Source of the DNA: Amphiura filiformis
Taxonomy: Eukaryota; Echinodermata; Ophiuroidea; Amphilepidida; Amphiuridae
Assembly (NCBI RefSeq): GCF_039555335.1
Contig: NW_027305510.1
Coordinates: 1-64,000 of the forward strand
DNA: 64,000 bases
Reading direction: 5' to 3'
Shown piece by piece: positions 61,314 to 64,000 of the stretch. The translations under genes were made by a program, and so were the position numbers. The notes under the pieces are model-generated. The model worked only from the letters and a program-made list of their open reading frames with translations, was not told the origin of the DNA and searched no databases. Positions within the stretch are counted from its first letter, which is position 1, and each line of letters begins with the position of its first letter.

Positions 61314-62242
61314 CAGGGTTCCCGTTAAGGTTTTAAAAATGTGCGTCCGTAATGACGCAAGTTTGCTGACGAGGTTGCAAAAACTTGCGTCCAGACAGAT
61401 TTTTGTGCGTCCATCTGAAATTCACGATTATGGCGATACACGCGTACCCCGGGTCTACACCTCATCAAATGTTGATTGTTAAAAATAAAAGTGCATTTTC
61501 GCCGTGATATTCCATCTCCATTCGCTATGATAATTTTTCTCATTTCTGTGTCAGTTTTGGTCTGAAACGTGGTCAAAAACAGGTGCCAAAAACATGAGCA
61601 AAGTCCGTCAATCTTGAGCAATTTTCGTTTGTACTTTCACTTCCGCATTTCTTTTTTTAAATTAACGTGTTGTTGATGCTACAAAAACTAAAACACGCTC
61701 TGCCAAAAATAAAAAAAAAAAGGGTTATCATTTGGATTTTGTCTTTAAAATTGCTTTTATTCATCGTAACAATAATTACTAATAACGGAAACCTAGATTA
61801 TTTATGAGAAAATAAACTTTTAAAAATTGAATATTGTCAGGTTGTGATAAGTAATTAAATAAACATTAACCGCACGTTAGCGGCATGTGGTGCTTGCTTG
61901 TAAACAAATCAATCGGGACTTCCCCAGGCCATCAAACACTCCAGCGATCGTTCGGAAATCATGCAAAAAGTGCACGATTTCCTGACGTTGCATTTACAAA
62001 TATTGCAGAATTTACTTCAATTCTCAGCAGGTTGGTCAAAATTTTGGGGCTTTTATTATCTTAAAAATATAAAGAATAAAATTTCTTATTTTTATCATCA
62101 ATTAATGATAAAATTTGAAGTTTTGTCTCGCGTCCACATGCATGTGACATGGACGCAAAATACTTGATTAGCCATGTGAACTTGCGTCCAAATTTGTAAA
62201 ATACGCGTCTGGACGCAATGACGCACACTAACGGGAAGCCTG
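61314..62242. mobile_element. hAT-like non-autonomous element with 8-bp TSD
   Basis: Ends CAGGGTTCCCGTTA and TAACGGGAAGCCTG, flanked by GTGTGAAT (61306-61313) and GTGTAAAT (62243-62250): an 8-bp target duplication with one mismatch. Sub-terminal GTGCGTC and TTGCGTCC motifs are inverted. CAGGG ends plus 8-bp TSD are typical of hAT. No transposase ORF. Confidence 0.88.
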
Positions 62243-62274
62243 GTGTAAATTGTGTGTTAAAGTAAACCTTGCAC

Positions 62275-64000
62275 ATGGACAAATCATCAGTGGTTGCCAT
62301 ATCAGAATTAACATGTTTCCCACATGGTTACCTAGGGTTAGGATTAAGTTTTAAGGTTTGTCACAAGGCCAATTCATCAGTGGTTGGCATATCAGAATTA
62401 ATGTCTCCCATGCATGGTTCACTTGGGTTAGGCTTAAGTTAACTATGGTTTGTACTCACATGGCCAATTCATCAGTGGTTGGCATATATCAGAATTAATG
62501 TCTCCCATGCATGGTTAACTAGGGTTAGGGTTAAGTTAACTAATTTGTACTCACATGGCCAATTCATCAGTGGTTGGCATATCAGAATTAATGTCTCCCA
62601 TGCATGGTTAACTAGGGTTAGGGTTAAGTTAACTAATTTGTACTCACATGGCCAATTCATCAGTGGTTGGCATATATCAGAATTAATGTCACCCATGCAT
62701 GGTTAACTAAGGTTAGGGTTAAGTTAAGGTTTGTACTCACATGGCCAATTCGTCAGTGGTTGGCATATCAGAATTAATGTCTCCCATGCATGGTTAACTA
62801 GGGTTAGGATTAAGTTAACTATTATGGTTTGTACTCACATGGCCAATTCGTCAGTGGTTGGCATATATCAGAATTAATGTCTCCCATGCATGGTTAACTA
62901 GGGTTAGGGTTAAGTTAACTAATTTGTACTCACATGGCCAATTCGTCAGTGGTTGGCATATCAGAATTAATGTCTCCCATGCATGGTTAACTAGGGTTAG
63001 GATTAAGTTAACTATGGTTTGTACTCACATGGCCAATGCATCAGTGGTTGGCATATCAGAAGTAATGTCTCCCATGCATGGTTAACTAGGGTTAGGGTTA
63101 AGTTAACTATGGTTTGTACTCACATGGCCAATTCATCAGTGGTTGGTATATCAGAATTAATGTCTCCCATGCATGGTTAACTAGGGTTAGGGTTAAGTTA
63201 ACTAATTTGTACTCACATGGCCAATTCATCAGTGGTTGGCATATATCAGAATTAATGTCTCCCATGCATGGTTAACTAGGGTTAGGGTTAAGTTAACTAA
63301 TTTGTACTCACATGGCCAATTCATCAGTGGTTGGCATATCAGAATTAATGTCTCCCATGCATGGTTAACTAGGGTTAGGATTAAGTTAACTAATTTGTAC
63401 TCACATGGCCAATTCATCAGTGGTTGGCATATATCAGAATTAATGTCTCCCATGCATGGTTAACTAAGGTTAGGGTTAAGTTAAGGTTTGTACTCACATG
63501 GCCAATTCGTCAGTGGTTGGCATATCAGAATTAATGTCTCCCATGCATGGTTAACTAGGGTTAGGATTAAGTTAACTATTATGGTTTGTACTCACATGGC
63601 CAATTCGTCAGTGGTTGGCATATATCAGAATTAATGTCTCCCATGCATGGTTAACTAGGGTTAGGGTTAAGTTAACTAATTTGTACTCACATGGCCAATT
63701 CGTCAGTGGTTGGCATATCAGAATTAATGTCTCCCATGCATGGTTAACTAGGGTTAGGATTAAGTTAACTATGGTTTGTACTCACATGGCCAATGCATCA
63801 GTGGTTGGCATATCAGAAGTAATGTCTCCCATGCATGGTTAACTAGGGTTAGGGTTAAGTTAACTATGGTTTGTACTCACATGGCCAATTCATCAGTGGT
63901 TGGTATATCAGAATTAATGTCTCCCAGGCATGGTTAACTAGAGTTAAGGGTAAGTTAACTATGGTTTGTACTCATAAGGCCAATTCATCAGTGGTTGGTA
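62275..64000 (-). repeat. HAUS5: ~95-bp tandem array carrying a putative HAUS5 5' exon end; runs off the window
   Basis: About 18 units of 93-97 bp. On the minus strand each reads ATGGGAGACATTAATTCTGA, then TATGCCAACCACTGATGAAT and TGGCCAT|GTGAGTAC, a strong donor. Spliced to 60217 it reads MPTTDELAM-VCRGKLLDIW in phase, fitting the position just before the CLG of human HAUS5. The unit also contains TTAGGGTTAGGGTTAA on the plus strand. A 757-bp block of eight units is itself duplicated (for example 62479 and 63236, 62858 and 63615). Confidence 0.88.

Noticed and set aside
62320..64000. Telomeric repeat (TTAGGG)n
   Set aside because: Only two TTAGGG-like motifs per 95-bp unit and flanked by other sequence; not a telomere.

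Overview
The window is animal nuclear DNA, rich in repeats and introns. It has spliced genes with long introns, non-LTR retrotransposons, Tc1/mariner, hAT and Helitron-like remnants, many foldback MITEs and several satellites. The repeat flavour (AGGTCA-rich repeats, a foldback MITE ending in GGAATAGCCC, frequent TAGGCCTA) suggests a marine invertebrate deuterostome, perhaps an echinoderm or hemichordate. That is an impression, not a proven assignment.

Layout. Bases 3-3431 (+) hold the 3' end of an intronless coding region for a large P-loop GTPase of the AIG1/GIMAP/septin-like kind. It carries three ~218-residue N-terminal repeats and a Cys-rich segment. Right after its stop lies a ~4.7 kb satellite of 52-bp units (3.47-8.14 kb). 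From 8 to 30 kb I see no convincing gene, only a LINE fragment, a Tc1/mariner remnant, MITEs and tandem repeats, including a TIR element that carries its own ~149-bp satellite.

From 30957 to beyond 60 kb the minus strand carries one gene that I reconstructed exon by exon as HAUS5, a subunit of the augmin complex. Fifteen exons join with consistent splice phases into about 631 codons. The product ends in the WWEQP-type C-terminus and starts within the conserved C-x-G-x(3)-DIW-x-YV segment. The first coding exon probably lies in, or beyond, a ~95-bp tandem array that runs off the right edge.

The most unusual observation is that many HAUS5 exons have local partial copies. Several of these have grown into tandem arrays whose unit contains the 3' end of the exon and, in most cases, its splice donor (units of 51, ~64, ~95 and 151 bp). 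The introns also house a ~4 kb CR1/jockey-like LINE inserted into a MITE, a 1.6 kb TIR element, a hAT-type element with 8-bp target duplications, and many foldback MITEs.
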